A DNA stretch of 64,000 nt. Source: Neoceratodus forsteri (lineage: Eukaryota; Chordata; Ceratodontiformes; Ceratodontidae). The translations under genes were made by a program, and so were the position numbers. Below the pieces are notes generated by a model, which was not told the DNA's origin, made no database searches, and worked only from the letters and a program-made list of their open reading frames with translations. The stretch is from the NCBI GenBank assembly GCA_016271365.2, contig CM028136.1:470826001-470890000 (forward strand), given 5' to 3'. Shown here piece after piece: positions 23,762-34,589 of the stretch (positions are counted from its first letter, which is position 1; each line of letters begins with the position of its first letter).

Positions 23762-24129
23762 TAAGATAAAAAAGGCAAAGTACACAGAAACAGGAAAATG
23801 ATGCAAAACAAGTAACAACACTTCTGCAGCTCCTACCCCATTGTATAAATAGCACTCATGATGTGCAGATCATAGAATATGGAAAATATTGTCACTCCTG
23901 CAGAGTGAGCTGTGCATTCTCACTCATGCATTCGGCATATTCCACTCCTGCCCATCATGTATCCCTATACGGAGGAATGAAGCTTCCAGACCCACATATG
24001 CATATAGATAAATGGAGACACAGAAGCATTGGGCTCAGAGTCCCCTGTGCTTTCATAATCACATGGATGTGTTCACACGTGTCCTGAAGGGACCAACTAT
24101 ATTTGAATGGTGATACAATTGTACTGTCT

Positions 24130-24610
24130 CAAAAGTAAGTAAATTCATTGCAAAAAAACTTTGTTAATATAGCACTGACAAAAGTAGGGAAATGTGGTGT
24201 TAAGAGTTCCCAACCCTAATTCCCAACCCCCACCCTGCAAGCAGCAAAAAGATCTGGGGCTTCTATGGGAATATCAACCCTAATGCTCACCACGTTATCA
24301 TATAGTCGGCACATCTGAACTTATTTGTTGGTGGAATGGGAGGAGCATTAGGGTTGATAACCCCAAGGAAGACCTCAGGCCTGATTTTCCAAGACTCAGG
24401 ACAGCCAAAGCTGTAAATTTTTTGTCTTTTTGCTGCATGCAGGGTGGAGGTGGGGTGCTAGGGTTAGAAACTCTAATGCCACACTTTCCTACTTTTGTCA
24501 GTTTAACCCTAACTGATGCATTAACAAAAGTTTTTTGCAATAAATATGCATTTAAAAAGTAAGGAAATTCATAAAAAAAATCTAAGTTAATGCATCAGCT
24601 AGGATTGTAT
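24130..24610. repeat. Foldback element (same module as family-1 right end)
   Basis: A long inverted repeat. TTCATTGCAAAAAAACTTTG and ACAAAAGTAGGGAAATGTGG on the left pair with CCACACTTTCCTACTTTTGT and ATTAACAAAAGTTTTTTGCA on the right. Further in, AAGCAGCAAAAAGA pairs with TCTTTTTGCTGCA, and ATCAACCCTAATGCTC pairs with GAGCATTAGGGTTGAT. The ends carry ATGCATCAGTTAGGGTT. The same module sits at 28664-29075 and 34590-34951, at the right ends of family-1 copies. Here it is solitary. Confidence 0.85.
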
Positions 24611-24799
24611 ATTAAAGCTACTCTGGTAAGGAGCTACAATGAAAGGACAAAATGTTGCTGAATCTTGTTGAATCTGTGTCCAGGTATTCTTTGGGGTTTG
24701 AAAAATCACACAATGCAGCGCTGTAGCAACTCTGACTTTAGCACCTAGCATTGATGTGTTTGCATTTTTAGGTGACTGAACACACATTGCTAAAGTCAT

Positions 24800-25300
24800 A
24801 GAAACTTAGAAACATAGATTTTGTTGGCAGAAATGGGCCTTTAGGCCCATCCAGACTGCTATTTCATCAAAACTGACTCTAGTTTGTTGTAGGTGTCACT
24901 CACTCCCCCATTCATCTACTTAACATGCCCATGTGCCTGTCCCGTGCATGTTTAAAGCTCCTCCAGTCTTTGGCCCCACTACCTCCACTGGTATGCTGTT
25001 CCCGTCATCCACCACCCTTTCTTTGAAGAAGTATTTCCTCACATCTCTCCTAAACTTCCCCATCTTAGCTTCATTGCAAGCCCCCTTGTTCTAGTGCCTT
25101 CCTTTCTCCGAAATAAACCCTCTGACTGAACCTTATTCACTCCTGTGAGACATGTGTAGGTTTCAATCATGTCCCCTCTCACTCTTCTCTCTTCCAGGGA
25201 GTACATGTTGAGTTCCTGTAGCTTTTCCTTGTCTGGCTTTTTGCGTAGATCCCCACCATATTGGTTTCCTTCCTGGTACTGCTTTACCTGCAATGTCAGT
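24800..25300 (-). pseudogene. CR1 LINE 3' end
   Basis: Minus-strand C-terminal CR1 coding remains at 25293-25039: LQELNMYSLEERRVRGDMIE, TYTCLTGVNKVQ, then KEGTRTRGLAMKLRWGSLGE-like. The 3' untranslated end at about 24806 reads as the CR1 terminal repeat (TATGTTTCTAAGTTTCTATG on the minus strand). It is 5'-truncated and decayed. Confidence 0.85.
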
Positions 25301-26029
25301 GCTGTGTTGTGTGATACTACAAAATGAGAAGAATATTAAGACATAGAGTCACCATAGCTCAGGGGACTTTCAACCCTATGTTTAAATCACATAGTTCTTT
25401 TCAATTAATAAGGTAGGTGCCCACTCCCCATCATTGCCACACACACAGTAGTAAAACATTCATCTACTACACTGTATACTGGAACCTTGCACATCAAAAC
25501 TAGAAAGAAACACAAGAAGATAGCTGACGGAAGCTTCAGAAAACAAGAAAATATGAAAGTAATACGCTTTTGTTTTCAAGTCATGGAAAACTATAGTTCT
25601 TGAAAAGCAGATCATGGCAAACCTTAATGTCAAATAGACAATTTTTATTGCAAAATAAGATACAATATCCTCACTTTTATTTTCTCAAAGGATTCAATAT
25701 GATGCCAATATTTAGTAGCAGAATAATAGCTCCTCTATGCCTATTTTTACTGTGATATAAAGCTTTCATTCTTTATTATTTTATTCATTAAGAAACAGTT
25801 ACACTAGATTGCCAGCAGCTATCCTTTTCATGCAGTTAAACAAATAGGAGAGATCAAAGTTAGTGTGATCTTGTTCTGAGGTAAAATCAGATGTACTTGA
25901 GAAGATATGAGACATGGAAATGTGGAATACTTGATGTGTGACACTTGAAGCCCACTCTCATTAGGGGATCCTCATTTTCATTTGAATTAGGCATCTGCCA
26001 TTTTCTTCAGAGACTCTTTCACACCTTAG

Positions 26030-26260
26030 TGTTTCAAACAGATTAGAAGATGCTGAGAGCTGGTGAACTAATTAAAAAGGACCAGGTGTTGGAAAGTAAA
26101 TAATACTAAATCTGGGGACAGACAATAACTGACATACTTGTTGAGGTTTTCAATTAACAGAGCTGACAGATGATTTAAGTAGCAATACAAAGTGTGGGTT
26201 GTAAAATAATAAGAGTGCATTTTTCACCTTTTTCTTTCAACAATACTGAGTGTACGAGTA
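26030..26260. promoter_or_regulatory. Candidate conserved non-coding element
   Basis: AT-rich, non-repetitive and not coding, with dense homeodomain- or Meis-like words (CAATTAA, GCTGACAGATGATTTA, GTAAATAAT). This is a judgement on appearance only. No alignment was possible. Confidence 0.2.
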
Positions 26261-27091
26261 CTACTGTACAGTATAGCATACAGATCCTGTAGGCTGCTCC
26301 ACCTAGTAGTCATTTTTTTCACATTTTCCTGATTACATCTTTTACTAAGCTGTTATTCTTTAAGACAAGAGAAAAGCAAAAATGAAGTCAAAAACTGATT
26401 TTTGTAATACAGTGGGGTGTGTATATTTTTGAAGCAGATTGATAGTGTTGTAGGGGTCTACACATTTCGGTAAACAGGAAAGCAAGCAGAAATTTCTCAA
26501 TCATGGTGTTTTTCAGCACTAGGATTTGCAACCATAACAGTGGTGATATTTTTAAAAGTATTTTTCATATTTTTGTCTGTTACAAAAATAAAAACTTTAG
26601 AAAACTGGGCCAAAGATTACAGAGGACATATTTCAAGCATGGGGGGGGGGGCAAGTTTTGAGGTGCAGAGTAAGGTGAAAATTATGGGATTTGGGGGACA
26701 TATTGTAGGAACATATAGAGGATAATATATGGGTGGCCATACACAACAAGTCTGAGTCTGCATCAAGAGTTTTCAGTGGCAACAAGGAACTTCAAGAACA
26801 ATGCTTGAGAGGTTCCCTAGTTGCCATAGAAAACTCAAGATGATAACACACGCTTGTCTGTGTATGGATGCCCATGCATTATCTTTTATAGTATATGGAC
26901 ATCCATGCCTATATGACACTCCACTTCCTTTCAGTGAATTGGGGGTTGAGGGGAGGAACATGCGGGTTGGGGGCAGGCTCAAATTACTGATTCAATGTGC
27001 TGCAGCTTTTTCTGTAATTTAAAGTAAAAGAAACACAGCTTGCAGCTTGATTCAGTAGAGGAAAGCTGCTATGTGGGAACATTCTAAGTTG

Positions 27092-27127
27092 TTGTGCTGC
27101 AGTAGTGACATCACTACTGCAGCACAA
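27092..27127. repeat. Perfect 36-bp palindrome centred on TGACATCA
   Basis: TTGTGCTGCAGTAGTGA, a CA centre, then TCACTACTGCAGCACAA: the 17-bp arms pair perfectly. A third arm copy, CAACTACTGCAGCACAA, follows at about 27141-27159. Confidence 0.95.
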
Positions 27128-27589
27128 TTACATAGTGATGCAACTACTGCAGCACAATAGGCATATTCTAGGTATGGAATTCCATGCAGAACAGGGTTCC
27201 ACCATACACTGTAAGTTTATATTCAGAGAGAACAAAGGGTTTTACATTGTGGGAAATGGGTCTGATGGCAAATGTCAACAAACTCTGGTCAGAGTCAAAA
27301 CAACTGCTATGCAGTAACCTGATGTGAGAAAAAACACAAAAAGCTGGACTGGGCTGAGAAGTCCTGTTTTCACATGTTCACTGGCCAGTGGCATCCCTGC
27401 AAAGCTGTTAGCTCCCTTACGGACCCCAGTGTGAACCTTTCTCTAGGAGAAGGAAGAGCCGAGATGTTTATTTGCAGTGCTGGTCATAAGGGGGCCAACA
27501 GCTTGCAGGGATGGATGCTTCAGGCCAGTGAACATAAATGAACAAACTTGTGGGTATAGTCCAGCTTTTGTTTTTTTTTTTTCTCCTAT

Positions 27590-27800
27590 CAGGTTAATGT
27601 ATACAGTTATTTAAACTTTGACCAGATGAACGTTCTTTATTACTGAAGACATTTTAATTAAAACATGACCCTTTTCCCTGAGGCATTATGCATTCAAATT
27701 GTTTATGGCCCCCGTGAATTTGCCATGGGAGTGGCTTCATCCCTTGACTCAGCCTTGACCTCACTGGACAGAATGGGGAGTTATGATTAACAGCTTACCC
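27590..27800. promoter_or_regulatory. Candidate conserved non-coding element
   Basis: Non-coding and non-repetitive, with ATTTTAATTAAAACATGACC, GGCATTATGCATTCAAAT and GTTTATGGCCCCC (Hox-, POU- and homeodomain-like words close together). It is suggested only by its composition and by the lack of repeats around it. Confidence 0.25.
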
Positions 27801-28627
27801 ACTTAGCATAGTTAATAAGTAGGGGATCTCTTACCTGCACCCTGAAAAGCCTAGAATGGGAATCTCAGCTCAACATGCAATCATACCTGTAAAATAAGAA
27901 TAGTGATGAGGGTTACAAAATATCTTTAGTGCTTTAGGGAGAAAATATGACAGATAAGGAAAGATAAGCATGAAACAATACTTATCTGATAGCCAGATCA
28001 TCAGCATCCCATCAGACCTGTAGAAATAAAGAGGAAAAGGGGTTAGTATGGTGAAGAAGTAGTAGCCAAAGTAGAGACATGAGTACAGGAATGGTGCAAG
28101 AGGTAGGGGATAAGCAAAGAAATTAAGTAAAAGGTATTTTAGAGAAAAGGCAGAGTTTAAGGTGGACGTGAGGGATAAAAGTGAAAATAGAGAAGTAGGC
28201 AGTAAGAAAAGAAATACGAAGACAGAGAAAGAGGGGAAAAAGTGAAGGGGCAGGTTTTCTCATCAAAAGCTATCAGCAGTAGTTGAATTTAATAAAGCCC
28301 TGGTGTCTCAGTGTGGGCCTGCTTGCTAGTTATCCTTTGCCCCCTTATGCTTAGAAGAAACCTCTGGATTCATGTTCAATAGGGCAACATGGTGCTGATA
28401 CTTTCTATACCGTCTGCCCATCCCCAGCCACCACTGACACCAGTTTGTGCTTCATATTAAAGTCCAGATGGCTGCTCTTTGATAAGTCACCTTCCTGATA
28501 TGGGGAGAGGTTGTTCAGAAACGGCAGTATTTTACCTGCATACTCCCAATGTGTGTGTGTGGGGGGGTTGATTGGGGTGTAGGAGAAGACATAGATACAA
28601 GGGAGTTGCTATGGGAGGATTGTATGC

Positions 28628-28629
<2 letters not shown>

Positions 28630-28663
<34 letters not shown>
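28630..28663. repeat. (TA)n microsatellite
   Basis: 34-base TA tract at the outer boundary of reverse family-1 copy A. Confidence 0.97.
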
Positions 28664-28667
<4 letters not shown>

Positions 28668-29075
28668 TTCATTGCAAAAAAAATTCATTAATGCATCAGT
28701 TAGGGTTGACAACACAGCAACAAAAGTATGGAAATGTGATGTTAGGGTAACCCCTCCATCACCCCACCCCAACCCACTCCATACTCCACACACCAACAGA
28801 TATTGGGGTGTTCCATGGGGTCATCAGGCTCATCTCTCACCCCATTCCATTTGTAAACAAGCTGACATGATACAGCATAGGATAATGGGGTGACAGTTAG
28901 ACCTGATGACCCCATGGCACACCCCAAAGTTTGTTGATGTGTGGAGGGTGGAGTGGGGTTGGGGTGGGGCGGTAGGGGTGGTAACTCTATCATCACATTT
29001 CCATACATTTGTCATTGTACTATCAACACTAACTGATGCATTAACAAAGTTTTTGGCAATGAATTTCCCTTTTTT
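28664..29075. repeat. Foldback module at the family-1 right end (copy A)
   Basis: Arms of about 180 bp: CATTAATGCATCAGTTAGGG and the GGAAATGTGATG block on the left pair with CATCACATTTCC and CTAACTGATGCATTAA on the right. The centre includes ATGGGGTCATCAGG and CCTGATGACCCCAT. Confidence 0.88.
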
Positions 29076-30412
29076 TGAGAAAGTGTAATGTAACTGGTAA
29101 CTGGCATGTGTTTGTGGTAGTGAGGGCCCTCCGGACCCTGCAGTCCCTTTACGTTGCCAATTTTTTGTGTAATGGTATGCGTATGTGGGAGCACAGGCCC
29201 TCTGGGCCCTGTGCTTCCACTTACACATAAGTATAGAGCCATGCAGTAGCCTCATAGTACTGAAAAGGAACCCTCATCACACTTATTTGGCAATATCGCA
29301 GTAACAGTAGCAACTATGAAAAAAATTCCACTGCAGTTGTAATCATGACTTTGAAACCTCCACATGTACTTAGTCCAGTTGTGGGTAGTGAAAAATCTGT
29401 ATCTCATATAGTTTTCGAGATACAGGCATCGAAAAGCACCGAAGGTGCCACAATGTTATCCTATGGGAAATTTCTCAACTTTGGATCGCTGTACCTATTG
29501 GCCCATTGAATGTTTTGGGACCAAACACCCTGCAAATGTCAGCCCAAAAGCACAATCCACCTTGGCATAATGAAGTGACAAAGAATATAACACATGGGAC
29601 AATGTTTTTGAGCTTTGTTTTTGTGAAAACAATAAAGTTTTCGTGACACCTCTGTACCTTATAATGTGATCTTTTCATGCACAAAAATATGTTATTGAAC
29701 CACCTTTTATATTGTGCTCGGTCATTATCACCCACACAAAAAATGTTTTCTCAAAAACAAAATGCCAAAATGGAGGAAAAAGTTTGAAAAACATATTTCT
29801 AGAGTACTTGCACAAAAGCTGATGCCGGAGCAAGTTCCTCAAGGCCCGAATAGGTAAACACAAGTGTTGGTATTTAGCAAGAGGCACTATTTTTGATTTA
29901 CAATGTTTTTTGTCTCTTGCTAACTAAAAACAAGATGGCAGCAGCATGAAAACAAAAATCTGGAGCACGAAAACAAAAATATTTTCGCAAAAGTTTTCAT
30001 GTCGCCCATATAAATTTTTCCATACACTAAAAGAGGACATGAAAAACTTCCATAACTTTTGAAAGGATTCATATTTTTTCACCAAATCTTCAAAAGGCAC
30101 CACCCTGACCCAGACCACATACACAAATGCACATTTGAAGCCAGACACACACACTGTTCACTCTCTGGAGCTTAAAAAAGAGTTGTGCAAAAGTTGAGGA
30201 TATTTCACATTTGTGACACTCCGCTGCTCTGCAACCATACATCTGACCAGAATGAAACTTTCCAGAATCAGAGATCTATGGTTGTACACCACACATGAAA
30301 ATTTCAGGCAAATCGTGCAAACGGTTGCAAACTTATTAAAGTGCAAACTTTGGCATTTAACATAGAAGTGACCTGCCAAACCTAGCTATAGCTGCACTAC
30401 TGCCAAGCTATA

Positions 30413-30417
<5 letters not shown>
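28664..30417 (-). mobile_element. Family-1 element, complete reverse copy (A)
   Basis: A 1.75-kb body between (TA)n tracts at 28630 and 30418. The low-coordinate end is a foldback (28664-29075). Two GGGCCC-type hairpins follow (29119-29145 and 29188-29220, the second GGAGCACAGGCCC with GGGCCCTGTGCTTCC). AT-rich DNA then runs to a terminal hairpin at 30390-30414 (TATAGCT pairing with AGCTATA). The internal AGCACCGAAGGTGCC hairpin (29435-29450) and the TTATCCTATGGGAAA block recur in forward copies. It lacks the T-rich minisatellite seen in copies B and C. No coding capacity. Confidence 0.72.
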
Positions 30418-30448
<31 letters not shown>

Positions 30449-30471
30449 GTATATAGATATATAGATATATA
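30418..30471. repeat. (TA)n microsatellite between two family-1 copies
   Basis: About 30 bases of TA, then interrupted TATAGATATATAG. It joins the hairpin ends of reverse copy A and forward copy B, giving a head-to-head pair. Confidence 0.95.
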
Positions 30472-32295
30472 TTATGGTAGCACAGTGGTGCTGCCATAGT
30501 TAGGGTTGAGTAGCACTTTTAAGGTTAAAGGGTGAATCTCTGCACCTTAAAAACTTTGCCACTATTGAACAGATTTGCCTGACATTTGGTATGCGTGGTT
30601 GGGCATGGTAGATCTTTGGATCTGCCAACTTTTGCACCGGTCAGATATACGGCTGTGGAGTTATTAAGCGACATCCGAATTCGCAATTATGCTTTTTTGT
30701 GCATTCTTTGCTCACACCTACAGGTTGCATGGTTTGCGTGACCAATTGAAAAACTTCAGGGAACGTGCGGCCTGAGTCCCCGATGTGCTTTTTGAAGATT
30801 TCATGAAAAATATTGAATGGTTCAAAAGTTATTCAAAAAATAATTTCCCATTATAAGTCAACGGGAAAAGTTAACAAAAAGTTCAACACTTTCACAAATG
30901 CAATTTTTAGTGTCGCAAATGGCCCTAGTAGTATTGCAAATCTGCCTTTTTTTTTTCAGTTACTGATCAGAAAAATGCTTGCCATTTAAAATTGGGACCC
31001 GCTAGGAACACAGTTCTTTTTATGTTCACCTAGTCGGACCCTCGGGATGCTAGCCGTGTCTTTATTGTGGGGTTAAACACCTCAGAAATGTTTTTCAAAT
31101 TTCTGGAAAAAGCAGTGTCACAAAGTGGTGTCGCACCTGCGACACTTTTGCAAAGTTTTGTGAAAGCTTTCTCAAATTGTGACACTACTTTTCCAGACTA
31201 TGGCCAAAATGACAGGAGTTCTTTGCCACCCTGCTGCAAAAGAACAGTTTGGTCTTTTGAGCTGAAATTTGGAGGGAAGGCATCCAACATCTCTCATATG
31301 TGACTTTTGATAGTTTAGTGACAAAACATAGCATGGATGCCAAGTTATGGTACTCCAAAGCTGGCATTTTATTCCCATAGACGAACATGGTGGCATTTGC
31401 CAACATTTCAGGGCTTGTATCTCGGAAACGGTGTGAGATACAGAATTTTCATTGCGACAATGCGTAACCCTATGGGCTAAGCATTCAGTGAAATCCTAGC
31501 CAGGAATCTCATGAATCATGTGAAATTAAAATTTTTTTTCTACGTCGCATGATTCCTAAGATATAACCAGTTTAGTATTCCAACAGCTCATTTTCTGCTT
31601 TGAGGCCCATTATTATGCATATATTCTTTGTACACTCTGTGTTTCTCTGTGCAGCTGTTGGGCAAAAACAGGGTGTGCGCGCTTCTGTTACTGTAACAGT
31701 TAGTGTTTCCACTTGCGTTTCCATACTCATTTGCATTACCATTCCCGTGTACGCCTCCGTGTGCGTTACCCTCTGCGTTCTCATTTGTGCTTGCGGTTGT
31801 GTTACTGTTACCATTTGTGTTTCCACTACCGTTTCAGTTTGCATTTCCGGCACCCCTTTTGTTTGCATTTCTTTTTCGGTTTGAGTCTTCCTTGCTGTTA
31901 CTGTCACCGTTTGCATTTCCAAATGCATTACTGTGCCTGTGCACATTACGGTTTGCATTTCTGTATGCGCTTCCATTTGTTTTTGCATTTCTATTTCCTT
32001 TGGTGTTATTGTTGCTGTTACCGTTACCATTTGCATTTACAACTGTGGTAATGTGACCGTACACATTACAGTTTGCGTTTCCATACGTGCTTCCATTCCA
32101 GTTTGCATTTCTGTTTCCTTTGACATTATTGTTCATGTTAATTTTACCATTTGCATTTACAGTTATGGTACCATGACCATCTGCGTTACGGTTTGCTTTT
32201 CCGTGTGTGCTTGTGTTTGCATTTCCATTTTGGTTTCGTTTGGCGTTGTTTATGATGTTAACATTGCCATTTACATTTCCAATTGCAGTACCATG
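30472..32295 (+). mobile_element. Family-1 element, forward copy (B), right end missing
   Basis: Starts with the terminal hairpin ATGGTAGCAC and GTGCTGCCAT (one T-G mismatch in the stem), then AGTTAGGGTTGAG. It aligns with copy C through blocks such as AAACTTTGCCACTATTGAAC, GGCTGTGGAGTTATTAAGC and CCCATTATTATGCATA. It then runs into an expanded T-rich minisatellite (31680-32290). The foldback end is absent; a family-2 end takes over from about 32300. No coding capacity. Confidence 0.75.
31680..32290 (+). repeat. T-rich period-6/12 minisatellite (GTTTGC/ATTTCC type)
   Basis: A degenerate hexamer-based repeat of words such as GTTTGC, ATTTCC, GTTACC and ATTACC for about 600 bp. The period is a multiple of three and the words avoid stops, so several frames on both strands stay open, including one of 262 codons that runs past the array. 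A shorter equivalent lies at about 34255-34470 in copy C. Confidence 0.88.
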
Positions 32296-32299
32296 CTGT

Positions 32300-32891
32300 T
32301 GGTCTCAGTAAAAAATAAAGCTGAGCACCTCAATGCCAATGAAAGCACCTCACACGATCAAAACTGCTCTCTTACCTATAGTTCCCATGGAGTTTCCTAC
32401 AGACATTCCAAAATAAATAACATATACTGTAAGCCAACCACAAATGAAAAAGTTACACACAGCAGCATACAACAAAAATTAAACACTACACATAATAAAA
32501 TATGGGGGAAAAGGAAAATCACACATGGTATCTACAGGAAACCTTCTGGACATGTCCCGCCTACCAAAACATATCATCCAACCACAGATCACATTCAAAC
32601 ACTCAGCAACCTACTACCACTCCCTCACACACACAATGACCAGTCATACAACATATACAAACCCCATTCATACCCATTCACTCACAGCAGCAACTCACAG
32701 CAACAGAATGACATAAGATAAAACAAAACAAATTAAAGCTTCCACACCTATTGTAAAAATCGCACACATGATGTGCAGATCATGGGATATGGCAAATGTT
32801 CTCACTCCTGCATCATGAGGCATGAATATCTCACTTGTGCCTTTGGCACTCATGAGATGTCTATGTCTCTACTCTTGCCCATCATGTGTCC
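32300..32891 (+). mobile_element. Family-2 element, right-end fragment (F)
   Basis: The last 145 bp (32748-32891) match the family-2 terminal palindrome: CCTATTGTAAAAATCGCACA, TGATGTGCAGATCATGGGAT, and an end CCCATCATGTG next to (TA)n. The centre pairs CATGAATATCTCA with TGAGATGTCTATG around GTGCCTTTGGCAC. The region 32300-32747 is A- and C-rich and only loosely similar to copies D and E. Confidence 0.6.
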
Positions 32892-32909
32892 ATATATATA
32901 TATATATAT
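32892..32909. repeat. (TA)n microsatellite
   Basis: 18-base TA tract between the family-2 end (copy F) and the family-1 start (copy C). Confidence 0.95.
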
Positions 32910-33619
32910 TATGGTAGCACACTAGTGCTACCATAGTTAGGGTTGAGGAGCCATTTACATGTTAAACCTAAAATTTTGCACCTTAATAACTTTGCAACCA
33001 TTCAGTGGATTTGCCTGACATTTGGAATACGTGATCAAGAACTATACATCTTGGGATCTGCCAACTTTCATACTGTTCGGATATATGGCTGCGGAGTTAT
33101 TAAGCATGATCTGCATGCACATTTATGTGTTTTTGGAATTCTTTGCTCATCTCTACAGGTCGCACAGTTTGCGCGACCAGTCTGAAATCTTCAGGGAACA
33201 TGTGGCCAGGGTCCCTGATGTGCCTTTTAAGGATTTCATGAAAAAATATTAAATGGTTCAAAAGTTATTCAAAAAACAATTTCCCATTATAAGTCAATGG
33301 GAAAAGTTAAAAAGTTTGACAGTGTCACAAATGCAGTTTTTACTTTCGCAAATGGCCCTTTTACTGTCGCAAATCCACCATTTGTTTTCAGTTGGCCATC
33401 AGAAAAATGCTTGGCATTTAAGTTTGGGACCCTCTAGCAACCTAATTCTTTTTTGTATTCACCTAGTCAGACCCTGAGGATGCTAGGCATGTAAAGTACC
33501 CAGAAATATGTTTTCAAATTTCTGGAAAAGTGCTAGCATTTAGAGCACTGTCGAATAATTCACAAGCTTTCTCAAAGTTCAACAGTACTTTTCCAGGCTG
33601 TGGGAAAATGACAGCAACT

Positions 33620-34010
33620 TTTTGCCACCCAGCTGCAAAAGAACGGTTTGGTCTTTTGGGCTGAAATTTGGAGGGAACTAAGCCAATATCTCACAGATGT
33701 GACATTCAGTGTTTCAGTGAAAAAAATATTACAGGGTGACAAGGTTACGGCACTCCAAAGTTGATGCTTTTTCCCATAGGATAACATTACGGTGTCTGCT
33801 GCATTACAGGAATCCTTTTCCCGCCCTGCTGCAAAATAATAGTTTGGTCTTTTGGGCTGAAATTTGGAGGGAAGAAAGTCAACATCCCACAGATATGTGT
33901 TTCAGTGGTTAAAAAATATTACAGGGAGCCAAAGTTGTGGCACTCCGAACTTCTCTTTTTTCCCATAGGATAACATTACGGCGTTCGCCGCACCTTTCAG
34001 GGCCCGTATC
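33620..34010 (+). repeat. 196-bp internal tandem duplication in copy C
   Basis: TTTGGTCTTTTGGGCTGAAA starts at 33647 and again at 33843, and CCCATAGGATAACATTACGG recurs in both units. Copy B has only one unit (near 31249). Confidence 0.9.
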
Positions 34011-34589
34011 TTGGAAACGGTTCGAGATACAGACTTTTTGTCAGAAAAATGCCTAGCCCCCAGAAGGGGCTAAGTACAAAACTAGCCAGGAAAGTCATAA
34101 ATCATATGACTTTTACATTTTTTTCTACGTCATACGGTTCCTGAGATATAAGCAATTTAGTATTCAAACTCCTCATTTTCTGTTCTGAGACCCATTATTA
34201 TGCATACATTCTTTGTACTCACTGTCTTTCTCTATGCAGCTTTTGGGGAAACCAGCCTGTGCACTTACATTACTGTTATCCTTACTGCTTCTGCTTGCAG
34301 TTCTGTACCCGTTTCACTAATTTTTCCCATCTACTGCACCATGTGCGTTACCCTTCATGTTTTCATTTGCGCTTGCATTTGCATTATTTTAACCATTTGT
34401 GTCTACAGTACTGTTTATCTTTCTGTTTCGTTTTGTGTCACCATGCGCATTACCATTTGCGTTTGTGGGCACCATGTTACAATGTGACAAGACATCATGT
34501 GGTGGGAGCTTGGGGCCCAAAGGGCCCTGTGCTCCTGCTGCCACATTACGGTCACTATTTCTCATTATCCTTCTCAAAAAGAAGGGAAA

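Larger units (their letters stand above)
22574..23970 (+). mobile_element. Family-2 element, forward copy (E)
   Basis: It starts (TA)nCACACACACAATGGGG, parallel to the start of copy D read in reverse. It continues with about 2.7 tandem units, a CORE-SINE-like segment and the terminal palindrome (about 23855-23965, TGATGTGCAGATCAT near its start and CCCATCATG at its end). In this copy the palindrome centre pairs GAGTGAG with CTCACTC. A PIF/Harbinger MITE (23360-23761) is inserted; copy D lacks it. There is no coding capacity. Confidence 0.7.
25320..28510. other. Quiet stretch without recognised repeats or genes
   Basis: The longest part of the window free of obvious transposons. Mostly AT-rich with no coding sequence. 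Two sub-segments look unlike decaying repeat (26030-26260 and 27590-27800, listed separately). A perfect palindrome is at 27092-27127. Purine-rich A/G sequence occupies about 28020-28260. Confidence 0.45.

Noticed and set aside
31933..32721. 262-codon plus-strand open frame
   Set aside because: Half lies in a stop-free minisatellite that is also open in other frames, and the rest is low-complexity A/C-rich. There is no domain.
32930..32950. TTAGGGTT as a telomere-like repeat
   Set aside because: A single occurrence per element end, not tandem. It is part of the family-1 terminal motif.
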